A DNA stretch of 64,000 nt from Blakeslea trispora (Eukaryota > Mucoromycota > Mucoromycetes > Mucorales > Choanephoraceae): positions 62,001 to 126,000 of the forward strand of contig JAIWNE010000024.1 of NCBI GenBank assembly GCA_025331445.1, in the 5' to 3' direction. Below the pieces are notes generated by a model that worked only from the letters and a program-made list of their open reading frames with translations, was not told the origin of the DNA and made no database searches. The translations under genes and the position numbers were made by a program. Shown in pieces: positions 12,167-23,972 of this stretch (its first letter is position 1; every line of letters begins with the position of its first letter).

Positions 12167-13709
12167 ATTCTGTTCATAGTAGAAGAAATAAAAACATACA
12201 ACCAAGTTAAATTTTATGAATTTCTATATTCCGTCAAAACTCCTATGCCATATTGCATCATCATTTAAACATCAGCTTACAGTTTAACGTTTTATCATTG
12301 ATATTTATATGCTAGTGTATCACAAGTTGAGAGTAACATAGTGACGATGAGCAAAAGCAATGCGAACAGGCAAGGATGAATAGACTATTAAAAAAGTTAC
12401 AACTTGGACTACTGTTTTCTTTACTTGGACATAATGCTTAATGAAATACTTCATCTTCATTTTCTCCATGTACCAAGAGGAAAAAGTAAAAGCTTACAGC
12501 ACAAAAATAAACTGCATCAAGCGGACTTAAAATACAAACAGATAAGTCTACCAGATAATTTGCACTTTCGTTTGTTTCACTTTACAAGAATCGTAATTCT
12601 TACCATATTTTTTCTCTTTACTTTGGTGCCAAAAAATCAAAATGTGTCGTCTGATTTTGTTTTCGGCGTAGTCTCGATAAACCACTTTTTGAGGAAGTAT
12701 ATGGGACCTATCGGAATGCAAGGTTTTTACAGATAAAGTTCATGGTAACATCTAAATAAAAACAATAAGGTTTAAGATAATATTTCGATCTTATCAGAGG
12801 AATATTTCATTCGATTGGCCATTTCCAAATATAGGCTATATAGATTTTCTTGAGAACAAAGAGTTTTTTTTTTAAGGAATACACTACTTTGTCATTTATA
12901 AGCTAGGTATTCTAGATTTCCATAACTTCAGTTTCTCATAGAAGTTTATTGTCTAGTAACTCAGTTTGAATTATATGTTCCTAGGTGTATGCAGAGAATA
13001 ATTCTGAACCATAAAATTTGTTTTATGTTGTGATGCTTCGATTGCCATATGGAGCCAAATGCTTTGCCTTAAAAGCCAGTGTAAACATTAAGACAAAATG
13101 TAGCAAGATAAAACTTTGAAACTTGTTAGGATTTAAGATTGCTAGAACGAATTGAACAAGCATCCGACAAAAAAAAAAAGGAAATAAGTCAATTAGAGAA
13201 GTTTACTAAATTGACTACAGGCTCGCACCCCAGAATTCTACATCCAAGGAGCCCATTTCTGGAAATTGTGTACTCGGTTTTCGCACGTACAAAAAATAAA
13301 GTTCAGGAGCTTTTTAGACTTGTTGGGACATCTATGACACCAGCGGGAAAACCAATGAAAAAAACCCCCCGCTTTTTTATAGTATAAAACTAAAGTGTAT
13401 TCTTCTTTTAGTGAAAGAGAAAATCAAAGACGACTGGAAAACAAATGCAAGTATTTTACAAAAGATCAAAGGATTAAGAAGAAAAATACAACACAACATC
13501 TGCTCTTTACCAGATGCAAATGGGAGACTATGCTTGTTTCAATTATTGGCTGGACAAAGAGATACTTAATTTAGTTAATTCCAGCAACTCTCATTGGCTT
13601 TTGAATGCCTGTCTTTTTGTCACCAGAAAAAAAAAAGCTAAAATCTATAAATTGAACAATACTCTTTCTTTCTTTAGCTTTTTTTCTCTCTTTCTTTATA
13701 CGGCCAATC
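12167..13709. other. Intergenic stretch, no gene seen
   Basis: About 1.5 kb between MLH3 (-) and the amino acid transporter (+), which are divergent, so both promoters should lie here. Open frames at 12404-12736, 13139-13387 and 13514-13759 have no domain and no codon-usage similarity to the neighbours. The pyrimidine-rich run at about 13665-13695 directly precedes the transporter ATG. No RNA gene was recognised. Confidence 0.55.
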
Positions 13710-15186
13710 ATGGATCAAACCGAAAAAGTGTCAGTTGGCCCTCAGTCCAAGATCCATGATAAATACCATCAAGAGGATCAATACGAAAATTCTTTTGCCG
13801 AAGAACAAATAGAGCATGTACCTGAAGGCACTGCTTCTCCTGGAAAAGCATTGTTCATGCTTTTGAAAGCTTTCATCGGTACAGGTGTGATTTTTCTGCC
13901 TGGATCGTAAGTCCTTTTAATATAAAGAAAGAAGAAAAGACTAAGGTTTTTATCTGATCTTTTTTTTTTTAGTTTCCTAAGCGGTGGCTTAATTTTATCT
14001 ATCGTTTTAATGATTTTGCTTGCTTCTATCTGTTGTGTAGCTTTCCAAATCCTTGTCAAAGCTCAGCAGGCTATTGGAGGATCTTATGGTGATGTTGCTG
14101 AACACCTTTACGGTCCTTACTTGAAACATCTGATTCAATTCTTTTTGTGTATTTCTCAAGTTGGTTTTGTTTGCTCCTACATGATATTTATTTCAGAGAA
14201 CATTGGTATTGTTGTTGATACAGTCAACAATTGTAACAGTCCTTTTGCTCCCAAGTATTATATATGGATCATTCTTGCCGTTATTATTCCTTTGTGTTGG
14301 GTTAGAAAGATCGCCAAGTTATCTCCCACCGCCATCATTGGTGATATCTTTATTGCCTTTGGTCTCATTTGTGTTCTTTACTTTTGTTCTGCTCAAATTC
14401 ACGACCATGGTGTCGGTCCAAATCTGGTGATGGTCAATCAAAACACATTTGGGCTTATGATTGGTACTGCCATTTTCTCTTACGAGGGTATCGGCATGGG
14501 TAAGGAATTATAACCAAAAAAAAAAAGTTTGAGAAATCAACCTAATTCAACTGTTATTTGAACTTAATCTAGTGCTGCCTATTGTCAATGGTATGAAAGA
14601 CCCAAAGAAGTTTCCTCTCGTCTTGTATGTTGGTATGCTCATTTGTGCTGTTGTCTTCACACTCATCGGCTCTATCGGTTACATTGCTTATGGTGAAACT
14701 ACACAAGCTAGTGTGGTTGCTAATATTCCTCGAGCTCCACTTTCAACAACAGTGCAAGTGTTGTATGCTATTGCCATGATATTCAGTTGTCCTTTCATGC
14801 TCTATCCTCCACTTACTATCATTGAAAAATACGTGTTTGGTGAACGTTCTGGCACCAAGAGTAAAAATATCAAATGGGGCAAAAACTTTGTTCGTTCCTT
14901 GATTCCTCTCATTTGTGCTGCCATCAGCTTTGGTGTAGGATCTGAAAACTTGAGTAAATTTGTCTCTTTGGTAGGCTCTGTTGCCTGTATGCCTCTTTGT
15001 TTCATCTTTCCTGGTCTGTTTCACTTCAAGACGACTACTAGACGAATTTCCAAAATACTAGATTTGGCACTTATCTTTTTCGGTGTTTTGTGTATGGCTT
15101 ACACGCTTTATGTCAATATTAATTCTTGGATCCATCCTGCAGAAACATCTGGTTTGGTCATCAATATGACAAACTGCAGTGCATAA
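13710..15186 (+). CDS. Vacuolar-type amino acid transporter (AAAP family, AVT3/AVT4-like)
   Basis: Three exons, 13710-13906, 13973-14499 and 14573-15186, join in frame to 445 aa. An acidic hydrophilic N-terminal tail of about 45 residues precedes the first membrane segment (KALFMLLKAFIGTGVIFLPG), the hallmark N-terminal signature of the AAAP/SLC36 family. About ten to eleven hydrophobic segments follow, including IGGSYGDVAEHLYG and IFSYEGIGMVLPIVNGMKDP. The latter motif (YEGIGMVLPI..M) is typical of AVT3/AVT4 and SLC36 proteins, which export amino acids from the vacuole or lysosome by proton coupling. AVT3-type proteins of ascomycetes usually have longer N-terminal tails, so this is a short form. 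Direction and substrate are inferred from the family. Confidence 0.93.
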
Positions 15187-18100
15187 CCAAATCATTCTTT
15201 TTTTTTATATCATTCATACAAAGCATTTGTTTTTTTTTACTGTATATACCTTTTTACTTTATTTTTAGCTCTCTCTATATCTTGGCTGCATAATATTAAG
15301 ACGTTGTCGCATCGCTGTTATTTCTATTCAAATAAAGATATAGCTCCATCAAGTTAGAAAAAAAAAAAGACCTTTTTTAAACTATTCAATGCCTACGGTT
15401 AGAACGTAGATCATTGATGTGCCTTTATTTTGGCATTTGATTGTAGACTCTGTCAAGTTTCCAATAGCTCAAATCCTTTGTACAAACTTATTGTTCTTTG
15501 TTTACTTGATTTATTGGCACTAAAGTTGTTAGCTTGACACCAGGTGAGTTGATCATTTTGCGTTCTCGTAGGCCAAGATGACTATTGAATGACAGACATA
15601 ACTGTTATAGTTGCTATAACAGAAACTTTTAGGATTTCAACTGGTTTCCTACAAACAACAAAGTCAAGTAGCTTCTAACAAATACTCAAACAAGAACAAC
15701 ATGAAAATCAGAAAAAACGTAGTTATAAAAAGCATTGAAGCTCGCAATATTATTTTGACATATTTCAACTTTTGTCTAGCATTCAGTGAGATTCATAAAT
15801 AAAAAGAATATTCTAATACGAACACAATCAACTAGAAGTATGATTCAAGCTTTTATTCGGATTGCGATAGATGTCAAACTGGTTGTGAATGATGAAGGGT
15901 TGTGTAAACAGATACTCGTTTAGATCTACATTATATCTTAGTTAGGATCAAATGTAGGCTGTATACAACACCAAGATCGATCCAGCATTGGCCAAGCAGT
16001 CTACCACCATTAAGATATCTTTAATATGTTGCCTGCGTGCTTCAGCAATCATACTGTGACTATCGAGACAACAAAGAACTGCGAGTGACACATAGTGTCA
16101 AGTAGACTGAACGAATAAGCCTTGGCCATACTCGAGTGTGTGCGAAATCAGTTTCTTCGCACCAAAGTGTGAGTGAGTGAGTAAGAGTAAATGAGAGGTT
16201 CACTATCAATCATCGTCACACCCTCTTTACTATGTTGTTTAAGCATCTTAATGACCATAATGCAATTACTGAGAGAGAAAAAGGACTGAGAGTAGCACAT
16301 ACTATCAAGTAAAAAGAATAAGCCTTGACTATGCAAACATGTATGAGATCAGTAGAGTGCTTCTCAAACAAAAGCACACCTTGTTAAAGCACTATTGTTG
16401 TTCAACATGAGAGAGATAAAGGGCTGGAAGTATATGCATGAATCTTGAGGATGGGTCATGAAGCGATTGATAAGCATGATAGAGTGTGTAGAGGATGTTC
16501 ATCATTTCATCCAAGTCAGGTAGAGATTAGGCTTGATCAAGCAGTAGATTTAGATAGGTTGATCACATAAGAGTAACAGTAATCGAGCAACCTAGTGTCA
16601 GTCAGTAGAATGTTTATTGAATGTAGGCATGATTTACTGAATTGATTGAACTTTTATTCATTCAACAAAATTAAGTGATCAAGAAATGCATCTTTAGCGA
16701 GCAAAAAGAAAAAGCAAAAAAAAAAGAAAAGTAAGATTTTATAACAAGTGTTTATTTGTTGGATTCACGAAATAAGAGACAATAAAATAAAAGACAATAA
16801 AATAAAAGGCAATAAAATAAAACAAGACAAGTAAAGTAGATTAAAGTAAGAAAAAAAAAACGGCACTGCTACGCTGGTCACCCCTTCCCCCAACAAAAAC
16901 CTAGCGAGGAGTTGAATCCTGCCAGTAAAGAGAAGCCCATCCCATTCGTCTTTAGCTACAAACAGAAAAAAAAAGCCCTAAAGCGAAAAAAAAAGTGAAT
17001 GTGTTTCGAGCTTTTCTTTTTCTAAACCAAAGAGAAAAAAAACTTTGAAGCAAAAAAAAAGTGAATGCATTTCAGCTTTTCTTTTCTAGGACAAAGAGGG
17101 AGAGAAAAGAAGAAAAAAGAGAAAAGAAAAGAAAAGAAAAGAAAAAACTAGTTAAAGGTGATAAACTTTTTTGTGCAACTCTCGTTACGTGAAAAGATTT
17201 TTTGCATGAAATATTATAGAATAGCTCCAACTAACCAAACAGTGACATGTGTGGTATGTATCTGCAGAGAAAAATTTACTGAATTAAATACAAAGTGTAT
17301 CAATATCTTTGGGCAATGAATAGCAGAAGAAAAATGGGAAAGAAGCAAGCATAAAAGGGGAGAAGAACAAAAAGTAAACAGACAATTAAGAGGAACCTAT
17401 AAGAGCCAAGCAATCTGAAAGAACCCCAAAGAAGGCATGAAAAAAAGAAAAAAAAAAGAAAAAAGGGCGCGTCTTCTTTTTCATATGCAAATCGCGCTAA
17501 ATCTTGGACTTTGTTTAAAAGGGAAAACGCATATGCTGTACTTTTGGAATTGGAAGCACCAAGGATTTACTTGTCTGATTGTGAGGATTAGCTGTGTTTG
17601 ATTTACAGGGTTGAGATACCATTGTTGTATACTAGTGTTCTCTTTATATTGACATTCCGCACTATAAGCAACGGTTTATAAAAATGCTGCATATCCCTAT
17701 TAGAGAGGCTGTTATGTGGTATTTATTTCTGGTTATTATTGTTATCAATATGAACTTTCCAATATGCTTGTATTTCTGATTTTAAAGTGTATTTTGTTTG
17801 GCTCCAAAAATATCAGAATTCTGTCTCATTGTCTTCATTTGGCTGTCAAGCATGCTCTAAACAAGTTATATATGGCATCAAAGCCAAAAACTTTCTTAAG
17901 ACTCAATCCTCACACAAAGAACAGAATTTGATTGTCTCAATCATTGATTTCCTTTTTATTTTATTTTGTTTTGTTTTCATATATTCCTCAGAAAAAGAGC
18001 AAAAGAAAGCATACATGCAAGCCCAAGCTAATGAAGTTACAGAATATAACTTACATAGTACCGATTACTGGTACTTTGCATTTAACGGTCTCTACTGCCT

Positions 18101-18860
18101 ACCATTAAAGGAACGAACGGCTTCATCTCAGTTTTCAGTGCTAGGAAGTTATGCTTGATAGCTTTTGTAGGATTATATATATATATATATATATGTATGT
18201 ATATATATATGTATGTATATATATAGCCTTTTCAACCCAGATGAGTACAAATGAAACTGCTTGTTATTATTTTGTTTAGATGACAGCAATACTTGTTCAT
18301 TTTTCACTCTTCTTCTTCTTCTTTTCTCGAATGCCATCTTTTAAGCTTATCTGACTTGTTGGACAAGTCTCGCTGCAAATTAAAGAGGAGTTTGGCTGTC
18401 ACAATCAAAAATACAGGAGAGTGAATGTCGGCATGAAATAGCATGGCATCTCTTAGTGTGTTTACTTCTCAACGCCCTCTAGCTTACTGATCCTATTGGT
18501 TATCACATGTTTTTTTCTTTTTACTGATAGATAAGTGAATGGAGAGATGCCAGGCTCTGATTGGATGACTGGTTTTTTTTTCAGTGTGTATTTGAAGTAA
18601 ATAGAACGTAATGATCATTTTCTCCCTCTTTTTTTTTTCTCTCTCTCTCTTTATCAAAGTCAAATCAACTACATCTTGAAACTTTGTCACCCAGACAACC
18701 TCAAAGGCAAGTAACAAAATACTCTTCTTTAATAATGCTCTTATCTAATTTGCTTTGTCGTGTATAGCCTAAAAATCTGCAATCTACGCAAGTCTATTAT
18801 TGCACCAAGAGCAAAAAAACGTTATCTACAAAAAAGAAGAAAATGCGCGTGCCTTTCCAT
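15187..18860. other. Left part of the gene desert, with imperfect duplications
   Basis: About 3.7 kb without a credible gene. A perfect 9-bp inverted repeat (CTGTTATAG and its complement, 3-bp loop) sits at 15602-15622. Two diverged copies of a roughly 70-bp segment occur at 16085-16150 and 16288-16350 (both contain GAATAAGCCTTG). A second imperfect tandem duplication covers 16985-17045 and 17046-17110 (shared AAAAAAAAAGTGAATG). At 16783-16825 a 15-bp AGACAATAAAATAAA unit is repeated three times. Open frames at 17716-18158 overlap each other in two frames and show no domain. No RNA gene was recognised. Confidence 0.5.
18172..18226. repeat. TA-rich microsatellite
   Basis: A run of alternating TA broken by TATG units, with the pattern (TA)n TGTATG (TA)n TGTATG (TA)n. 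A simple-sequence tract of slippage origin in the gene desert. Confidence 0.9.
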
Positions 18861-18954
18861 CTACAAAACTACAAAACTACAAAACTACAAAACTACAAAA
18901 CTACAAAACTACAAAACTACAAAACTACAAAACTACAAAACTACAAAACTACAA
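18861..18954. repeat. 8-bp minisatellite, about 12 copies
   Basis: Nearly perfect tandem copies of CTACAAAA. Because 8 is not a multiple of 3, the array reads as KLQNYKTT-type repeats in more than one frame; these are artefacts and not a protein. Confidence 0.95.
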
Positions 18955-19505
18955 ATGCTTTCAAACTCTCTACAAGTCCTTTTTAAGCGTTCTCTCTGCT
19001 CTCTCTCTGCTCTCTCTCTTCTTCTCTTGGTGCTTCTGCCTCTACTTCAAGCTTGATGGGGGTAAGGACAAAGACTGATGCTGCCTTTCCTGATCCTATA
19101 TAAAGTGGCTTACGACCGGAATCTAGTCCATTTTCGCGAACGACCCTCGTTTTCTAGTATTGGGACTGAAGTCGGAATGACTGAGGGCAATTACGCCGCC
19201 TGATCTGTTAACACTATGAGCGTGTCCTGTAGGGATCTGGGCAGAGGAAGCGGGTACAGACATACTTGTACTATTCCTCGTTAGTTGACTGGTATGGGGT
19301 TTGCTAAGGATTTGGGATAGTGCGAACAGAACTGAGTCTTCTTTGGCTTATTCAAAAAAAAAAAAAGTAAGCCAAGGAAGGCTTACCCTCTGCGTTCTTA
19401 CCTTTCTTGTCTTGCTTTGTTGTTGGAGGTGACTCTATTACTAAACAACTCAAGACCTGCCTTTACTGATGCCTTGCTGGGTCCCTGCTTCTGTCTCTAT
19501 TTTTG

Positions 19506-19619
19506 CAAATGTGCCTATCCAAATGTGCCTATCCAAATGTGCCTATCCAAATGTGCCTATCCAAATGTGCCTATCCAAATGTGCCTATCCAAATGTGCCT
19601 ATCCAAATGTGCCTATCCA
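19506..19619. repeat. 14-bp minisatellite, about 8 copies
   Basis: Eight essentially perfect head-to-tail copies of CAAATGTGCCTATC without spacers. The near-zero divergence between copies implies recent expansion. Not a CRISPR: there is no spacer sequence. Confidence 0.95.
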
Positions 19620-19790
19620 ACTGTATCTTAACAGTATTTACCGCATCTGAACCACCATATACCTTCTCAGATTGCTTTAAGAAGAGTTTTTTATTGTGTT
19701 TAACACTTTTTCTCTTCACATAAATAAAAAGTCTATTTTCTATCTTGTTCCACAATAATACTTGCAGACATCACAAGTTTTTACAACTGT

Positions 19791-20507
19791 CTTTCTCTTT
19801 CTCTTTACAAATGACTCGAAGGACGTCAGCATTTATTTTGTGCTTTGTGTTTAGCAGATAAGCCATCAAACAGTTCTTTAGGATCAAGTGAAACGCATGT
19901 TGTTGTCTTGCATCAGATGCTCTATCATCTGTCATAGCATCTCTCACAGCATCCTCACATTGCTGTTTTTGCCACACTGTTTCTGATCCTCCTCTTTCTT
20001 TTCTATAACATTTCAGAAATGGCCGTACATTGATACAGAGAAGTACAGACAAGGTTCGATCCAGATCAAAAACATGCAATCGAGTATACTGTATAGCGAT
20101 GTTATGTTGATTAGCGCTGGATAAATACAAAATAAAATACAAGAAAATAAAATAAAAGTAGATAGGCAGATAGGCAGATAGATAGATATATGCTGAACTG
20201 ATATAATTGTCCCCTCGACCATCCTTCTGTTCATCCATCAATATCCTCTTCTTCTCTTTCTCTTTCGCGCAATGCAATACAATGGGATGTTGTATTGCTC
20301 CTTGACTGGCTGCCCGTAATCCTTTCTTCTTTCTCCATTTGTTTCTTTGTTTCTTTGTTTCTTTGTTTCTTTGTTTCTTTCTCGAGCAACCTCGATCCGA
20401 TCCTTCATTCTGTAAATCAACGATCTGATACTCAACGATCTGATACTCAGCACTCTGTTGTTGCATGCTTGCTGACTAAACACACTATTCCTGCTACTGA
20501 TACTCTA

Positions 20508-20555
<48 letters not shown>

Positions 20556-20696
20556 CCATACCCAAACCTCCAAAACAAAACTCCAGATTGACTAGTTGAA
20601 AGTAGATGTTGTACAGGCTAAAAGAAAGAGAAAGAGGAAAGACAAGGAGGAGAGAATCCACAGAATAGATTGCAACCGACATCTTGGTGACTTAGC

Positions 20697-20728
<32 letters not shown>

Positions 20729-20729
20729 C
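19791..20729 (-). repeat. Unclassified dispersed repeat, copy A (inverted relative to copy B at 33.3-34.3 kb)
   Basis: On the reverse strand this segment matches 33305-34275 over about 0.95 kb. It holds an open frame on the minus strand (19771-20466, 231 codons) whose shared part includes RTLSVLLCINVRPFLKCYR and HKINADVLRVICKEKEK. Copies A and B agree almost residue by residue outside microsatellites. Differences are mostly in the (CTGT)n block (20506-20553, about 12 units here), the TTTCTTTG block (20340-20384) and a GATGCTATGAGA block expanded in copy B. The repeat is bounded by a GAGAAA-type microsatellite on one side and a (CAA)n tract (20697-20729) on the other. The translated product matches no family I know; substitutions between copies are largely amino-acid changing, which argues against a conserved protein. 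It is possibly part of an unknown transposable element. Confidence 0.85.
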
Positions 20730-21196
20730 TAGGAAAGAAAATAGACTTGCGTGCTTTTATTTCGAGCTTTGGTCTAAACAATCTAAAGAGAAAAATAATC
20801 ACCATGAGCATAAGCATACGGAGGAAAAATCCAAGACAATGAAATAAAATAAGAGAATAAAATGAAATGAAGCAAAAATATCGTTTCATTTCTATTCAAT
20901 CAGTCTGCGTCTCTCAATACAACTTACCTGATTCTTCTTCTATTTTTTCTTTTCAATCTCGCTCTTTCGCTCTCTCGCTCTCTCGTACTAATCAGTTGCT
21001 CTACGCGTCCTTATTTCGTGACTAACACAGTAATCACTAACTACGGTAAACTCCAAACAAATCTCTCGAGACAAATCAACAGAAAAAATAAAACAAAATA
21101 AAATAAAAATGGAAAAATAAAAACCAAGGAATCCGAAATGGAATTCCTCAAATCTGTACGCAGATGGGTTACACTAAACTAAGTTTTCTTAAGGAT

Positions 21197-21276
21197 GTCC
21201 TCGATTTTGGGATATTCTCTGTTTGAGAGTGAGATTCTTAAGATTTCTCTCGCTACCCTTAGATAGAGCAATGACT
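21197..21276. mobile_element. Degenerate relic of the short TIR element found at 36.5 kb
   Basis: This stretch resembles the right half of the 115-bp element at 36524-36638. It shares GATATTCT, GTGAGATT, TTCTC/GGCTACCCTTA and ATAGAGC in the same order, ending near ATGACTGA. One terminal inverted repeat is recognisable; the other is too diverged to place. Called by eye only. Confidence 0.55.
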
Positions 21277-21370
21277 GAACCGAGGCTCTTTTTCGTTCTC
21301 TATTTCATCCGTTTGCTTCCATTTTCTTTCATTTTCTTTGTTATCCTTTGTCCATCCTTTTCTTTGTTAT

Positions 21371-21560
21371 CCTTTTTCTTCATCCTTTTTCTTCATCCTT
21401 TTTCTTCATCCTTTTTCTTCATCCTTTTTCTTCATCCTTTTTCTTCATCCTTTTTCTTCATCCTTTTTCTTCATCCTTTTTCTTCATCCTTTTTCTTCAT
21501 CCTTTTTCTTCATCCTTTATTCTCGTCCTTTTCATTTTCATTTTCATTTTCATTTTCATT
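21371..21560. repeat. 13-bp minisatellite followed by a TTTTCA array
   Basis: About eleven copies of CCTTTTTCTTCAT (21371-21519) run straight into about five copies of TTTTCA (21529-21560). The coding strand is purely pyrimidine-rich. Translation in three frames gives the same FFILFLHPFSSS series, which shows that the long open frames here come from the repeat, not from a gene. Confidence 0.93.
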
Positions 21561-21803
21561 GTTAATAAAAAAAAAATGTGTTTTGTGTGTATCCAAATGC
21601 AGCTGCATTTGATGTGCCAGTCGCCAGCTCGTCAGCTCATACAACCAAAGAATCCATAAGGCAGGAAACTAGCCATGAGGCATCAGTGTGCTTAGCATCA
21701 CCGATGAGAAGGTTCGTAATGCCTTGTGCAGATCATCACTTCCCATATTAACTTGTACTTTAGACCTTATATGAAGTTCAACCCACTATCAAGCAGACAG
21801 CTA

Positions 21804-22017
21804 TTGTATTTTTCAGCAAATAAGAGAAAATTATTGGATAAAATAAGAGAAAGTCCAAGAAAAATTAAGAGAAAAAAAAATGGTAATTAGTAGAAAGCAC
21901 TTTTGTTAATTAATACCATTTTTTTTTCTCTTATTTGACCTAAAATTTTCTCTTATTTTATCCAATAATTTTCTCTTATTTGTCCAATAATTTTCTCTTA
22001 TTTGCTGAAAAATACAA
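21804..22017. mobile_element. Foldback MITE, copy 1 (TTGTATTTTTCAGC ends)
   Basis: A 214-bp element with long terminal inverted repeats starting TTGTATTTTTCAGC and ending in its complement, flanked by TA on both sides (21802-21803 and 22018-22019). The arms contain repeated AATAAGAGAAAATTATTGGA-type blocks, so almost the whole element can fold into a hairpin. The centre includes GGTAATTAGTAGAAAGCAC. The same structure recurs at 30791-31044. The TA duplication and lack of coding suggest a non-autonomous Tc1/mariner-type element; the parent is unknown. Confidence 0.85.
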
Positions 22018-22019
22018 TA

Positions 22020-23972
22020 TATCGCTGATCTTCTAAAACAGTCAGGTTGACTCCATCACATTTTGAAAGACAGCTCACAAATTGTTGTTGTAAGGGGTCT
22101 TTTATACCTTTTTGAACTACCGAAATTACTATCTTCTTAAAGTTTCTTGACTATAGCTAGTACTTTAGAGTCGGTTTGGTTTATAATAGAGTCAAAAGTA
22201 TGGGATGTTAAAGAGATGTGTTTTATTGGAATGATAATCTTAACTAACTTTTTAAATGTTTCATGGATGATCTGAATTCACGCTGCTTCCCTAATCTGCT
22301 AACGTTCCTCAATGCTGAGATTGAATGTACCAAAGGTGTGTTTGACAGTATCCCCTAAGGACACTCCAGAAATACAAGCCGCACTACTACCTCCGTCAAC
22401 ATTGTAAGCGGCCCTCGCACGTCATTACACAATCTTTTCTTTGTTGTTCTCAGCAGCCTGTTTGTTCTCTTGGCTATACTCAGTAGCGTATTTCGGAGCC
22501 CCAGACTTTCAGTCTTTTGACTGAAGACGTGGATCAGCACCGTAAAGAACTATTGAGCTATACTCAATACAACGTTTATTGTGCTGGGTCTTTCCGATCA
22601 GCCTTCACCGAAAAACATGTAATTAATTGTCCACAGAAGAATGTTTGATAGGTGATGAAGATCTAAGAGGTATTGACAGCTACAGATTTAATGACGAGCG
22701 AAAAGAGACTGAATAATTCCGTTTGTTTGATCCTGCTCAGTCAAATGAGCAATTTACCTTCCTATGTTTTTGCTTGTGGTTTGGGCTCTGTGATAAACAT
22801 TTGAAGAGGAAAAAAGATGAAGGAATGCTGAGGCAAAATATCTACTTGAAAGAAAGGCAACGGACAATGCTGAACACCTTTACAAGCGACAGGTTCCTCC
22901 ATGACTTGATGTATTGCAAAAAAAAAAAAAAAAAGGTATTGAATAAAGATGAACTAGACTGACTGGGATAAACGCTGAAGGGTGCTTTTCTCCGTATGGA
23001 GGTCTTGAGGCAAGATGCTAGAGGAAGCGAGGTTGTATGTAAATGGTCATCAAGTAGGAAAGTTTGCTTCTCGATCACAGGAAAGAAGGCTGCTACATCA
23101 AGAGCATTCTGAATAAAGCAACGCCTTTTCGGTAATTAAGCATTTGCACTAATAGTATCTTTAGCCCAACATACAAGAAGTGTTGATTCTTGTCCAAGAC
23201 AACCAGTTAGTTGCAGTGTATTGTGTGCGGTTCAAATACAGGGTTGCCACTCGACTAATGTAAAAGAATAAACATTAGACACAGTTAATAAACTAAAGCA
23301 AATGGAGTTCTATCTTGTCTCTTTTTTATTTTTTTTCTTGCTGTCACCGGTAGCGAGTTTTCTCACAGTGCAATAAATCCTTAAGGCGTAGCTTAATGTA
23401 TGATTATGCAGAGAAGAAGAAAACTGTAAAAGTTTGCAAGGTTTTCGACATTGTGTCCTATTGTCCTAAAATCTGGTGATGGCCAATTGTGTTTTAGTCT
23501 TTTATTCAGATCGGCTCAACTACCAATCTGTCAATGAATGATGAATATTGTGTATAGAAATTCAGATAAAATTTGATTTTTTTTTTCTTCTGCAGGTTTA
23601 AAAAAAAAAAGAGCGTATGATACTATTGCTCAATCTTTGCGTTGCAGGAAATATAGCCTTCGAATACAAAAAGAAAGCAGTTTGGTTAGTAGAGAACATG
23701 ATTACAGCAAATCAGCAATCAATACAAGAACATAATAAATCATAGGAAATGAAAGATGTATATTTTAAGATATTTTCGTTTCTGTTTATAAACAGCATTG
23801 CTGAGAGAAGAAGATAACTCAATGGAGTAGTCTGATAGTATCCTTTAAATGACTTTTTTTTTGTGTTTGATCTTACGCAGATGCTAAGCTTTAACAATTG
23901 CAGCACATCTAAAAGTAGGCCATGGGACAATAATACATCAATTGCTTATTTTTAAACAAGCAAACTTGTTAA
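22020..23972. other. Intergenic part of the desert, no gene seen
   Basis: About 1.95 kb. The stretch 22340-22560 has more balanced base composition than its surroundings and an open frame of 61 codons on the minus strand; it may be a relic of a coding sequence but no family is recognisable. An A17-type homopolymer lies at 22919-22934. No RNA gene was recognised. Confidence 0.5.

Noticed and set aside
16861..16960. tRNA- or SINE-like segment, because of GAGTTGAATCCTGCC resembling a box B.
   Set aside because: The box B is imperfect, no A box at proper distance and no cloverleaf could be found.
19506..19619. CRISPR-like array of 14-bp repeats.
   Set aside because: The units are strictly head to tail without spacers, and the genome is eukaryotic.
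21223..21659. Membrane protein rich in Phe and Leu.
   Set aside because: The same series appears in three frames because the 13-bp array is not a multiple of three; no non-repeat sequence supports a gene.
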